Shown: positions 8,738 through 17,702 of the stretch, piece after piece | How the letters are laid out: each line of letters starts with the position of its first letter | Numbering within the stretch: the first letter of the stretch is position 1 | Assembly: GCA_040377825.1 (NCBI GenBank) | Contig: JBEINZ010000008.1 | Location: 1-32,210, forward strand | Length of the DNA stretch: 32,210 nucleotides | Reading direction: 5' to 3' | Source of the DNA: JBEINZ01 sp040377825 | GTDB taxonomy: Bacteria > Pseudomonadota > Alphaproteobacteria > Rhizobiales > Ancalomicrobiaceae | Made by a program: the position numbers and the translations under genes | Notes under the pieces: model-generated | Databases searched by the model: none | Told to the model about the DNA's origin: nothing | Seen by the model: the letters and a program-made list of their open reading frames with translations, nothing else

Positions 8738-8944
8738 ATGAAGCTCTACCGCTATCTGACCGGCCCGGACGATGTCGCCTTTTGCAAACGCGTATCCGCC
8801 GCGCTCAATCGCGGCTGGAGCCTTGCCGGCGATCCGACGCTGGCCTTCGATCCGCTTAAAGGGCGCATGATCTGCGGTCAGGCAATCGTGAAGGATGTCC
8901 CGGACGTGGAATACACCGACGACATGGTGTTATCGGATTACTGA
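8738..8944 (+). CDS. Small DUF1737-family protein
   Basis: Sixty-eight residues beginning MKLYRYLTGPDDVAFCKRV, followed by LNRGWSLAGDPTLAFD and MICGQAIVKDV; this is the recognisable DUF1737 pattern, a small protein of unknown function. It starts 15 nt after the CoA-lyase stop and is probably co-transcribed with it. Its last 15 bases overlap the convergent permease gene. No signal peptide or membrane segment is present. Confidence 0.85.
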   Translation: MKLYRYLTGPDDVAFCKRVSAALNRGWSLAGDPTLAFDPLKGRMICGQAIVKDVPDVEYTDDMVLSDY

Positions 8945-9781
8945 TCGGGCCTGCCGGTTCGCCGCGCCCTGAAAACGCGGATCGAGCCGGTCACGCAGGC
9001 CGTCGCCGATCAGATTGAAGCCGAGCACGGCCAGCGCGATGGCAAGGCCCGGAAAAATCGCGTTGAGCGGCTGGCGCGACAGAAAGGTCTGCGCCTCGTT
9101 CAGCATCCGGCCCCAGCTCGGATCCGGCGGTCGAACCCCAAGCCCGAGATAGGACAGTCCGGCCTCCGCGAGGATCGCGAGCGCGAACTGGATGGTCGAC
9201 TGCACGATTAACAGGCCCGCGATATTCGGCAGCACGTGCCGAAGAGTAATCCGCATCGACCCGAGCCCCATCGCGCGGGCCGCCATGACGAATTCCCGCG
9301 ACCAGACCTGCAGGGCGGCCGCGCGGGACAGCCGGGCGAAGACCGGCACGTTGAAGACGGCGATCGCGATCACCGCGTTTCCCGCGCCGGCGCCCGCGAT
9401 GGCTGTGATCATCACCGCAGACAACACCACCGGAAAGGCGAAGACCAAATCCGCCGAGCGCATGACTAGACCGTCGAGGATTGACCCCGCCGTCGCCGCC
9501 GCCAAGATCCCCAGCGCTAATCCAACCAAAAGCCCCGCCAAAACCGCCGCGAGGCCGACGCCGAGCGAATTCACGCCGCCGCGCATCAACATGGAGAGCA
9601 CGTCGCGGCCGAATTGATCCGTGCCGAGCCAATGCCGCGCGCTCGGCCCCTGCAGGCGGTCGACGATCGCGATAGTGGTCGGATCATAGGGCGTCCAGAC
9701 CAGCGATACGACAGCGCCGAAGACGACGATGCCGGCGCAGAGCACGCCGAGGCGGAACGACCAACGTGTCCCGCGCCTCAT
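8930..9781 (-). CDS. Peptide/nickel-type ABC transporter permease (DppC/OppC family)
   Basis: A 283-residue membrane protein. It has an N-terminal transmembrane helix, then WLGTDQFGRDVLSMLMRGG (residues 51–69), a hallmark of DppC-type permeases. The later helices are followed by the EAA-like cytoplasmic loop EFVMAARAMGLGSMRITLRHVLPN (about 163–186), which contacts the ATPase subunit. Its start ATG overlaps the stop of the upstream permease in an ATGA arrangement, showing tight translational coupling. The reading frame is open far upstream, but that extension lies wholly inside dppB in another frame and was discarded. The 3' end overlaps the convergent DUF1737 gene by 15 bp. No DppD/DppF-type ATPase follows. 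Confidence 0.93.
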   Translation of the reverse strand: MRRGTRWSFRLGVLCAGIVVFGAVVSLVWTPYDPTTIAIVDRLQGPSARHWLGTDQFGRDVLSMLMRGGVNSLGVGLAAVLAGLLVGLALGILAAATAGSILDGLVMRSADLVFAFPVVLSAVMITAIAGAGAGNAVIAIAVFNVPVFARLSRAAALQVWSREFVMAARAMGLGSMRITLRHVLPNIAGLLIVQSTIQFALAILAEAGLSYLGLGVRPPDPSWGRMLNEAQTFLSRQPLNAIFPGLAIALAVLGFNLIGDGLRDRLDPRFQGAANRQARSVIR

Positions 9782-10725
9782 GCGCGACCCCGGGCAAGGC
9801 GGGGATCGACGAGGCCATAGAGCACGTCGACGAGAAAATTGACGAGGATCACCATGGCCGAGAAGACCATGACCAGATCCTTGACCACGATGATGTCGTG
9901 CTGACCGATCGCCTGAAAAACGAGACGCCCAAGGCCGGGTAGCGAAAAGACGTTTTCGATGACGATCGCGCCGGCGATCAGGAAGGAAACTTGAAGGCCG
10001 AGAATGGTCAGCACCGGGATCAGCGCGTTGCGAAACACATGGCGGCGCATGGTCTCGGGCAGCGACAGGCCCTTGGCGCGCGCCGTCCGCATCCAGGGCT
10101 CGGCCATCGCCTCGAGCGCCGCGCCGCGCATGATCCGCGCAAGCACCGCGGCTTGCGGCAGCGCCAGCGAGATCGCGGGGAGGATGAGCGCCTTGAGCCC
10201 GGGCACAATCCCGCGATCCCAGCCGGGAAAGCCGCCAGACGGCAGCCAACCGAGCGTCACCGAGAAAAGCAGCACCAACAGGATCGCGAACCAGAAGCTC
10301 GGTACCGCCAAGCCGATTTCCGCGAAGACCATGACCGCCGTGTCGGATGCCGAATTGGCGCGCGCCGCGGCGAAAAGCCCGAGCGGCAGACCGATCGCGG
10401 CGGCCAGAAGGATGGACAGAAAAGCAAGCGGCAAGGTGACCGCGAAGCGTTCGGCAATCAGCGCCGCGACAGGTATCCTGTAGGTGTAGCTCGTTCCGAG
10501 ATCGCCCGTCGCAAACCCAACAAGCCAACGGAAAAAACGCTCCAGAATAGGCCGATCAAGCCCGAAATCCGAGCGCAACGCCGCCAGCGTCTCCGGGGTC
10601 GCGTTGACGCCGAGCACCACCGCAGCCGGATCGCCCGGCAGAAGCTCCAGCATCACGAAGATGATCACGGCGGCGGCAAGCAGCGTGACCAACGCGGCAA
10701 TGAGACGACGGGCGATGAAAGTCAT
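9778..10725 (-). CDS. Peptide/nickel-type ABC transporter permease (DppB/OppB family)
   Basis: A 315-residue permease. MTFIARRLIAALVTLLAAAV opens with the typical DppB first helix, followed by the periplasmic ELLPGDPA motif. About six membrane segments are visible, and the EAA loop reads EAMAEPWMRTARAKGLSLPETMRRHVFRNALIPV. The ATG at 10725 is chosen because GGGAGG lies about 8 nt before it and because the binding-protein gene ends 22 nt upstream; the longer reading frame would overlap that gene. It is paired with the DppC-like permease as the translocation pore of one importer. Confidence 0.93.
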   Translation of the reverse strand: MTFIARRLIAALVTLLAAAVIIFVMLELLPGDPAAVVLGVNATPETLAALRSDFGLDRPILERFFRWLVGFATGDLGTSYTYRIPVAALIAERFAVTLPLAFLSILLAAAIGLPLGLFAAARANSASDTAVMVFAEIGLAVPSFWFAILLVLLFSVTLGWLPSGGFPGWDRGIVPGLKALILPAISLALPQAAVLARIMRGAALEAMAEPWMRTARAKGLSLPETMRRHVFRNALIPVLTILGLQVSFLIAGAIVIENVFSLPGLGRLVFQAIGQHDIIVVKDLVMVFSAMVILVNFLVDVLYGLVDPRLARGRA

Positions 10726-10747
10726 GACCGGACGCCTCCCGGCCGCG

Positions 10748-12262
10748 TCACTTCCAGGACAGTTCGGCGAGCGGGTTCGCCGGCAAAGGCCAATCCGGCC
10801 ACATGCCGTCAAGCCCGACGCGCGTGACCGTGATCTTCGGCAAGACGAAGAGGAAGACGTTGACGGCATCATCCGCCAACAGCCGCTGCGCGTCGCCGTA
10901 AAGCCGATTGCGCGTCGCCTCGTCGCTCGCGGCGTCGACCTTTGCCATCAGATCGACGAAGGCGGGGCTCTTATAGCCGAAATAGTAGTCCGGTCGGGCA
11001 TAGATGCCGATATCGAGCGGTTCGGTATGCGCGATGATCGTCAGATCGTAATCGCGATTCTTGAACACGCGGTCGAGCCATTGCGGAAACTCGATCGGCT
11101 CGAGCGTCACGCGAACGCCGACCTGCGCCAACATGGCGGCCACGATTTCCGACGAGCGCCGCGCATAGGCAGGCGGCGGCACCTTCATCACCGCCTCGAA
11201 GCCATTGGGGTAGCCGGCTTCGGCAAGCAATGCCCTTGCCTTCGCTGGGTCGTAGAGGTAGCGCCCGGTCAGATCGATATAGGCCGGCTGCGTCGGCGAA
11301 AAATGGCTGCCGATCGGCGTGCCCGCCCCGTTGATGGCGCCGAGATTGACCTGATTGCGGTCGATCGCGTGGGAAATCGCCCGCCGTACCCTGACATCGT
11401 CGAACGGCTTTTTGCCGTTGTTCATGGCGACGATGGTCTCGCCCTCGGTCTTGCCGATCACGACGCTCAGGTCCTTGTCGGCCTGCAAATCGGGCACGGC
11501 TTCCGGCGCCGCGAGATTGGAGAGCGCATCGCAATCGCCCGAGCGGATGCCGGCCACCTGCGCTTGTGCGTCGTTCACGAACCGGAACGTGGCACGCGGG
11601 ATCGCGACCTTGCCGCCCCACCACGCTTGGGAGGCGACGAGCGACAAGCGGTCGCCCCGCGTCCATCGGTCGAACTTGTAAGGACCGGTGCCGACCGGGT
11701 TCGTGGCGTTGGTCGCGGCGCTACGCTGCGAAAAGATCACCGCATCGCCCCAGGCAAGCCCGTAAAGGAAATTGGCGGCGACTTGCTTCAGCGTGATTTT
11801 GACGGTCGCCGCATCCGGGGTCTCGATGGCCGCGATCGGCTGAAAGATCCATTTCTGCGCGTTCTTGGAATCCGCGGCAAGCGCGCGCTCGAGCGTGAAC
11901 TTAACGTCGGCCGCGGTGAAGGGCGCGCCGTCATGAAAGGCCGCGCCTGGGCGCAGCGTGAACGTATAGACCAGCCCATCCGGCGAGACCGTCCAGCTTG
12001 TCGCAAGCTTCGGCACGATCTTGCCGGCGCGGTCGATCGCCACAAGACCCTCGAAAACATTGCCATAGGTGACCTCGCGGATCGCCTGCGCCGCGCCGAG
12101 CGTCGGATCGAGCACAGGCGGCTCGAGCGACATGCAGATAGTGTCCTGACCGCGGTCTTGCGCGGAGAACCCCGGCGCGGCCGCGGAGAACAGGGCCGCG
12201 CCTACCAGGGCCCCGCGCGCCAGAATGCCGGCCAGCCTCTTTGCTGCCTGTCCATGCGTCAT
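10748..12262 (-). CDS. Extracellular solute-binding protein family 5 (peptide/oligosaccharide type)
   Basis: A 504-residue protein with an N-terminal signal peptide (basic RLAGILARG, a hydrophobic core, probable cut after FSA near residue 34). The family 5 fold follows: EPPVLDPTLGAAQAIREVTYGNVFEGLVAID, then WTVSPDGLVYTFTLRPGAAFHDGAPFTAADV, and a late FDDVRVRRAISHAIDR segment. These proteins capture dipeptides, oligopeptides, nickel or some oligosaccharides in the periplasm and deliver them to DppB/C-type permeases; the ligand cannot be read here. GGGAG lies before the ATG at 12262. It is the first gene of a three-gene importer unit lying downstream of the galactoside operon on the same strand, after a 200-nt gap. 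Confidence 0.93.
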   Translation of the reverse strand: MTHGQAAKRLAGILARGALVGAALFSAAAPGFSAQDRGQDTICMSLEPPVLDPTLGAAQAIREVTYGNVFEGLVAIDRAGKIVPKLATSWTVSPDGLVYTFTLRPGAAFHDGAPFTAADVKFTLERALAADSKNAQKWIFQPIAAIETPDAATVKITLKQVAANFLYGLAWGDAVIFSQRSAATNATNPVGTGPYKFDRWTRGDRLSLVASQAWWGGKVAIPRATFRFVNDAQAQVAGIRSGDCDALSNLAAPEAVPDLQADKDLSVVIGKTEGETIVAMNNGKKPFDDVRVRRAISHAIDRNQVNLGAINGAGTPIGSHFSPTQPAYIDLTGRYLYDPAKARALLAEAGYPNGFEAVMKVPPPAYARRSSEIVAAMLAQVGVRVTLEPIEFPQWLDRVFKNRDYDLTIIAHTEPLDIGIYARPDYYFGYKSPAFVDLMAKVDAASDEATRNRLYGDAQRLLADDAVNVFLFVLPKITVTRVGLDGMWPDWPLPANPLAELSWK

Positions 12263-12462
12263 GCGAACTCCCTCGACAACAAAACCACGGCATCGCGTTC
12301 GACCGGGATGCCCTTATAATCGATCATCGCATATCCGCGACCCCGCCGCGCGCCGTCCAATTGACAACGGGCCGAGGGCGCCAGTGGCGGCGTGCTTTTC
12401 ACCTTTGCAATCATCGGCGACGAACTAACCCGCCGAGGCAATGTGCCGCAACAGGCAGACCA

Positions 12463-14412
12463 CTATCGCCAGCACGCAACGCCCTGCGCGGGTAGCTCGC
12501 GCGCGCCGAGAAGAAATACCGCGTCCTCGGGTGCCGGGACGCGGTATGTCTGCGGCCCGTAGTTGAACGCGAAGGTGAGCGCGCCGCGCCGACGGATGCG
12601 GATCGCCTCAGGCAGATCCATCAATTCAAGACCCGCCGCTTCCAGGAAACCGCGCATGGTCCCGGTGAGCAGGTCCGCATCCGGCCAAGTCGTCACGTAC
12701 CAACCGCGCGGGCCCGCAATCACGGCCGGAATCCGGTAGGCAGGATCGACAACCTCCGAGAGGACGCGCGCCTTGGCATCCTTGATCTCGACGTGATCGA
12801 TCCAGCGCATGGCAAGCCCCGCGACGGCGCCCTCGACGGGCTTGGTCAGGCCCGGACGCAGCGAGGAAACTTGCGTCACGCGGACCGGGATCAGCGAAGC
12901 GAGCGGCCCCGGCGGCAGGCCTTCGGGGATCGCATAATGCCGGGTCTTTGAACCCGTGCGTGGCCCGAACAGGATCGGCGCGTTTGATGCCTCAAAGGCC
13001 GCGACCGCCGCCTCGCTCGCATATGGCAGCGTCGGTACAACCACCGCGCGATAGGCGGCGAGATCCGCGCCCGGAGGGACGATATCCACATCGAGCCCAA
13101 AGCGGCGGATCGCCTCGTACCAGCGGAAAACGAGCTCGCGATAGTCGAAGTCCTTGCCCTGCGGCTGAATTTCCAGGATCCAACACGCCTCGTAGTCGAA
13201 CACCAGCGCGACCGGCGCCTTCCCCGACGCCGGCAGCGCCCCGATCGTGGCGAGTTCGCGCCCGACCGTGGAGGCTTCCTCGCCGCCGGGCGAGAGCGTG
13301 CGGTCGGGGCGGTTCAAGCCGGCATGCATCTGCTCCTGCCCGAACGGCGCCTGCCGCCAACGGAAATAGCTGACCACCTCGGCGCCGTGCGCGAGCGCCT
13401 CCCAGGTAAACAGACGGATCTGCCCCGGCTTCGGCACCGGGTTCCACGGCGCCCAATTCACCGGCCCGGGCTGCTGCTCCATGACCCACCAGCGCCCGCG
13501 CCCGACGCCGCGATAAAGATCGTGGTGGAACGGCGCGATGTCCGGATGCGAGGTCTCAGCCCAGCGCGCATGCTCCGGCTCGGAGAACGGAAAACGCTCG
13601 GCAAAGCCGATCGGATAGGAGTCCCAACTTGCGAGATCGAGATGCTCGCCAAACGGCCAATGATCGAATTCAGTGAAGAAGCCCATGAAATTGTGGGTGA
13701 CGAAGCGGCCCGGCGAATGCTTGCGGATGATCTCCACCTGCATGCGGTCATAGGCGACCACCTGCTCGGAGGCGAAGCGACGGTACTCAAGCCGCGCGGC
13801 GGGGCTCGTCTCAGTCACCGCGCCGACCGGCAGCGCGACCGCGTCGAAGCTTGGCGTCTCCATCGACCAGAACACATTGCCCCAAGCCTCATCCAACCGA
13901 TCCGGCGACTGGTAGCGCCGACGCAGCCAGGCCTGGAAGGCAGTGCGATCGACCGGGCTGTAGGACAGCACGGTGTCATGGCAGCCGTATTCATTGTCGG
14001 TCTGCCAACCGACGACGCCGGGATGAGCGCCGTAGCGCTTGGCGATGATTTCCACGATCCGCCGGCTCTCGTCGAAATAGACTTCGGACGAGAACGTGTA
14101 ATGCCGGCGGGAGCCGAACCCGCGCACGCGGCCCTCGGCATCCATCGGGGCAATGTCGGGATGCAGATCCATCAGCCATTTCGGCGGGGTCGCGGTCGGC
14201 GTGCACATGACGACCTTAAGGCCGTGCCGATGCAGGAGGTCCACCGCCCGGTCGAGCCAATCAAGATCGAATCGGCCCGGCGCCGGCTCGATCCGGCTCC
14301 AGGCGAATTCCGCGATCCGCACGAAGGAGATACCGACCTCCCGCATGCGCCGCGCGTCGTCTTCCCACCAGGACTCGGGCCAATGTTCGGGGTAGTAGCA
14401 AACGCCAAGCAT
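12463..14412 (-). CDS. Beta-galactosidase, glycoside hydrolase family 42
   Basis: A 649-residue GH42 enzyme that removes terminal beta-D-galactose. The N-terminal MLGVCYYPEHWPESWWEDD and FVRIAEFAWSRIEP are family signatures. The acid/base glutamate is E141 in WQTDNEYGCH, and the nucleophile is E312 in WWVMEQQPGPVNW. The TIM barrel spans about residues 1–380, followed by the flavodoxin-like trimerisation domain (about 390–590) and a small beta domain. There is no signal peptide, so it acts in the cytoplasm on imported sugar. GGAG lies about 7 nt before the ATG. It is the last gene of the galactoside operon, 52 nt after the ATPase gene. Confidence 0.95.
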   Translation of the reverse strand: MLGVCYYPEHWPESWWEDDARRMREVGISFVRIAEFAWSRIEPAPGRFDLDWLDRAVDLLHRHGLKVVMCTPTATPPKWLMDLHPDIAPMDAEGRVRGFGSRRHYTFSSEVYFDESRRIVEIIAKRYGAHPGVVGWQTDNEYGCHDTVLSYSPVDRTAFQAWLRRRYQSPDRLDEAWGNVFWSMETPSFDAVALPVGAVTETSPAARLEYRRFASEQVVAYDRMQVEIIRKHSPGRFVTHNFMGFFTEFDHWPFGEHLDLASWDSYPIGFAERFPFSEPEHARWAETSHPDIAPFHHDLYRGVGRGRWWVMEQQPGPVNWAPWNPVPKPGQIRLFTWEALAHGAEVVSYFRWRQAPFGQEQMHAGLNRPDRTLSPGGEEASTVGRELATIGALPASGKAPVALVFDYEACWILEIQPQGKDFDYRELVFRWYEAIRRFGLDVDIVPPGADLAAYRAVVVPTLPYASEAAVAAFEASNAPILFGPRTGSKTRHYAIPEGLPPGPLASLIPVRVTQVSSLRPGLTKPVEGAVAGLAMRWIDHVEIKDAKARVLSEVVDPAYRIPAVIAGPRGWYVTTWPDADLLTGTMRGFLEAAGLELMDLPEAIRIRRRGALTFAFNYGPQTYRVPAPEDAVFLLGARELPAQGVACWR

Positions 14413-14464
14413 GACGAACTCCGGAAGCGTTCCAGGCGGAAGAAGTTTCAGAAAATACGGATAG

Positions 14465-15556
14465 TTAGAGCAACGCGCCGTTGACGATGGCGCGCCCGTC
14501 CGCGTCGAACAGGTGGCAGCTCTTGGTCGAAATCCCGATCGCGAGCATTTCGTCGCGGCTGACCCGCGTTAGTCCGTCGGCGCGCACCACAAGCTCGCCG
14601 CCGGGGATGTCGGCATAGACCATCGTTTCCGCGCCGAGATGCTCGGTCAGCCGGACGCGACCGACGATCCGCGCGTCCGCGTTGTCAGGTCCGCCGAGGT
14701 GCTCCGGCCGTACGCCAAGCGTCAGTTTTCCTTGCGGAATCCGCGCGCCCGCGACCATGAGATCGAGCGTCGCGTTGCCCGGCAACCGCAGCCGTGCCCG
14801 GCCATCGGCAATACCCTGCAGCTCCACGGTTAGGAAATTCATCTTCGGCGAGCCGATGAAGCCGGCGACGAACATGTTCGCCGGACGATGGTAGAGATCG
14901 AGCGGACTGCCGACCTGCTCGATGCGGCCCGCATTGAGCACGACGATCTTGTCGGCCATGGTCATGGCTTCCACCTGATCGTGCGTCACGTAGATCATGG
15001 TCGATTTCAAATCGGCATGCAGTTTGCCGATCTCCACGCGCATCTGCACGCGCAACGAGGCGTCGAGGTTCGACAGTGGCTCGTCGAAGAGGAAGACGTC
15101 CGGCTCGCGCACGATCGCCCGACCGATCGCAACCCGCTGGCGCTGGCCGCCGGAGAGCTGGGCCGGCTTGCGCTTCAGGAGCTGTTCGAGCTGCAGTAAG
15201 CTGGCCGCGTGGTCGACGCGCCGCTTGATCTCGGCCTTTGGCGCGCCCGCCATTTTGAGGCCGAAGGAAATGTTCTCCTGTACGGTCATGTGCGGATAAA
15301 GCGCGTAGGACTGGAACACCATCGCGACGCCGCGATTGGCCGGCGCGACGCGCGCCATTTCCCGCCCTCCGATCGCCAGCGACCCGAAGGTGATGTCCTC
15401 AAGCCCGGCGATCATGCGCAGAAGGGTGGATTTTCCGCAGCCTGACGGGCCGACGAAGACGCAGAACTCGCCGTCGCCGATGTTGAGATCAACGCCCTTG
15501 ATGATCTCGACCTCGCCGAAGCTCTTACGAACATTCGATAAGACGACGTCGGCCAT
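14465..15556 (-). CDS. Sugar ABC transporter ATP-binding protein (MsmK/UgpC/MalK type)
   Basis: A 363-residue ATPase with Walker A GPSGCGKST (residues 36–44), Q-loop FQSYALYPHM (81–90), signature LSGGQ (134–138), Walker B VFLFDEP (154–160), D-loop SNLD and the switch histidine at 192. The C-terminal third (about 235–363) is the TOBE/OB regulatory domain found in ATPases serving CUT1 sugar importers. It lies in the operon four bases after the alpha-galactosidase stop, so it most probably energises the two CUT1 permeases. It is not of the DppD/DppF type, so it is unlikely to serve the neighbouring peptide-type importer. Confidence 0.95.
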   Translation of the reverse strand: MADVVLSNVRKSFGEVEIIKGVDLNIGDGEFCVFVGPSGCGKSTLLRMIAGLEDITFGSLAIGGREMARVAPANRGVAMVFQSYALYPHMTVQENISFGLKMAGAPKAEIKRRVDHAASLLQLEQLLKRKPAQLSGGQRQRVAIGRAIVREPDVFLFDEPLSNLDASLRVQMRVEIGKLHADLKSTMIYVTHDQVEAMTMADKIVVLNAGRIEQVGSPLDLYHRPANMFVAGFIGSPKMNFLTVELQGIADGRARLRLPGNATLDLMVAGARIPQGKLTLGVRPEHLGGPDNADARIVGRVRLTEHLGAETMVYADIPGGELVVRADGLTRVSRDEMLAIGISTKSCHLFDADGRAIVNGALL

Positions 15557-15560
15557 GGGA

Positions 15561-17702
15561 TCAGCCCTCCGCGCTGCGGGTTATTTCGATGAGTACGGCA
15601 CTCTCAGGAAGCATCTGCGGCACCGTGATGCCGACCGTTGCGATCAGCGCGGCGGGAACCGCGACCTCGCCGCGAAGAAGCCGCGCCTGCGCCTCGTGAA
15701 TTCGCACAAAGGGCGGCACTTGCGGTGCGGGAAGAGCAAGTCGGGCAAGTTCGCCGCCGAACAAATCGACGATGTCGCCAGGGAGCCGGATCGGGGCGGG
15801 GTGCTCCAGGAGTGGATGGGAAGCCTGCGCGACGATCAGGACGATCGTGCCCCGCGCGGCCACGCCATGGACATGCCGGCCGTCGCGATCGGGCAGACGG
15901 AAGGCGCACCCGCCGTGGAAAAGCGGCCTCAGTCGCTTGTGTAGCGCGATCCAAGCCGAAAGCGCCGAGCGCTCGTCGGCGTTCAGCGCGAGCGGGCTCA
16001 TTTCCACGCCGAGATGATAGGGCAGCGCCACGATGGCGCGGAAGTCGAGGGAATGGCGACGCGCGGTCTGATGGTTCGGACTTGCCGAGATATGCGCGCC
16101 CATCACCTCGGGCGGCAGAAATAGCGCGGCGCCGCGCTGGATCTCAAGCCGTTCCAGGGCGTCGGTGCAGTCCGACGTCCAGACCCGGTGCGTGCGCGCC
16201 AACGCGCCCCAATCCGCGCGACCACCGCCGGACGCGCAGCTTTCGATTTCGACATGCGGATGGGCCTCGCGGATCCGGTCGACAAGCGCGTAGAAGGCAC
16301 GCACCTGCCCGCCGGTCGCGGCGCGGCCGGAGGCATCGCCGACCGCCGTCAGGTCGCGGTTCATGTCCCATTTCAGATAGCTGATGCGATGGGCGGACAG
16401 GATCGCGTCGATCCGGCCAAACAGATAGTCCGTGACCTCGGCGCGCGTCAGATCGAGCACCACTTGATTGCGCGAGGGCAAGAGCGCGCGGCCGGGCAGT
16501 TGCAGCGCCCAATCGGGATGCGCGCGGAAGAGATCGGACACCGGATTGACCATTTCCGGCTCGACCCACAGTCCGAATTCCATGCCGAGGCCGGTCACGT
16601 GATCGACCAACGCGCCGAGGCCATTGGGATATTTGCGCGGGTCCACCCACCAATCGCCAAGGCTCGTCGTATCGTCGTCGCGTCGGCCGAACCATCCGTC
16701 GTCGAGCACGAAGCGTTCAATGCCGATCGCCGCCGCTGCGTCGGCCTGGGCCTTCAGGTTGGCGAGATCATGCGCGAAGTAGGTCCCTTCCCAGGTATTG
16801 AGCGTCACTGGGCGCGGACCGATACCCGGCCATGTCAGGATCTTGGTTCGGGCATGGTCGCGGAACCGCGCAGCGAGAGCGTCGAGATCCCGTCCGAAGC
16901 CGATATAGACCAAGGGGCTCGTGTAAGCCTCGCCGGCGGCGAGCACGAACTCGCCCGGCTCAAACAGCTCCCCGGCATGGACGATCCGGCGCCCGTCATC
17001 AAGCCGATCGACGATGATCTGATGATTGCCGCTCCAGCCGAGGGTGAGCCCCGCGACGGGGCCGGACAATTCGCCAAAGCCGGGACGACCGAGGATAATC
17101 GCCGGAAACCGATCATGCGAGGTTCGACCGCGCCTATTTTCCTTGATGAAAAGCCCCGAACCGAGCCGCTCGCGGCGGGCGTGAAACTCTCGGCCCCAGC
17201 CGCCCTCGAAGGTGAGAACCTCGTCGTGGTCGGCATCGACGAGAAGACTGCCGGCCATGCATCGGTCGAGGACGAAGTCGTCCGCGCCGTCGTTGACGAG
17301 CGTTGCGCGCATGGAGAGTACACTGCCCGACGCGTCGATCTCGATGATGAGCGACAGCTCCGCCACCCGGTCGCGGCCGACAAGGACGGTGCGGCCGGGT
17401 TTCGTCTCCCGCTCGGTCCATTCGGAAAATTCCATCAGAAAGTCGCGCCCGCCGCGATGACCGGCGATCGCCGGCGCGCCGAAGAACCCCATCCCGCCCG
17501 TCGGCAGCAGCACCGCGGCGGGTACGTTTTCGTCCATCCCGTTGATGCGGCTTGACCGCGCCATGAGATCTCCAAGCGCGCGAAAGGCCGTCTCGCTCGG
17601 CAGCACAAAGGCTCCCCACGCCGCGATGCGCGGCTGACCGCGCTCGGGCAACGTGAGGACCAGCGTCTGGCCGGCACCCCGAATGACGCGCGCCGCGCTC
17701 AT
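15561..17702 (-). CDS. Alpha-galactosidase, glycoside hydrolase family 36
   Basis: A 713-residue enzyme with the GH36 layout: an N-terminal beta-sandwich (about 1–290), a TIM barrel (about 295–640) and a C-terminal beta domain. The nucleophile is D446 in YLKWDMNRD and the acid/base is D511 in WTSDCTDALER. The family motifs FVLDDGWFG and GLWVEPEMVNP are present. It should release alpha-1,6-galactose from raffinose-type sugars, melibiose or galactosides. There is no signal peptide, so action in the cytoplasm is expected. The ATG at 17702 overlaps the stop of the upstream permease (ATGA). A longer open frame reaching 18074 is only an overprint of that permease and was rejected. Confidence 0.95.
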   Translation of the reverse strand: MSAARVIRGAGQTLVLTLPERGQPRIAAWGAFVLPSETAFRALGDLMARSSRINGMDENVPAAVLLPTGGMGFFGAPAIAGHRGGRDFLMEFSEWTERETKPGRTVLVGRDRVAELSLIIEIDASGSVLSMRATLVNDGADDFVLDRCMAGSLLVDADHDEVLTFEGGWGREFHARRERLGSGLFIKENRRGRTSHDRFPAIILGRPGFGELSGPVAGLTLGWSGNHQIIVDRLDDGRRIVHAGELFEPGEFVLAAGEAYTSPLVYIGFGRDLDALAARFRDHARTKILTWPGIGPRPVTLNTWEGTYFAHDLANLKAQADAAAAIGIERFVLDDGWFGRRDDDTTSLGDWWVDPRKYPNGLGALVDHVTGLGMEFGLWVEPEMVNPVSDLFRAHPDWALQLPGRALLPSRNQVVLDLTRAEVTDYLFGRIDAILSAHRISYLKWDMNRDLTAVGDASGRAATGGQVRAFYALVDRIREAHPHVEIESCASGGGRADWGALARTHRVWTSDCTDALERLEIQRGAALFLPPEVMGAHISASPNHQTARRHSLDFRAIVALPYHLGVEMSPLALNADERSALSAWIALHKRLRPLFHGGCAFRLPDRDGRHVHGVAARGTIVLIVAQASHPLLEHPAPIRLPGDIVDLFGGELARLALPAPQVPPFVRIHEAQARLLRGEVAVPAALIATVGITVPQMLPESAVLIEITRSAEG

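Noticed and set aside
9782..10528. Long N-terminal extension of the DppC-like gene
   Set aside because: It overprints dppB in another frame, is Arg/Ala-rich with no family resemblance, and the ATGA overlap gives a natural start at 9781.
10604..12319. Long plus-strand open frame (571 codons) opposite the family 5 binding protein
   Set aside because: It is an antisense shadow; the minus-strand frame has a signal peptide and clear family motifs.
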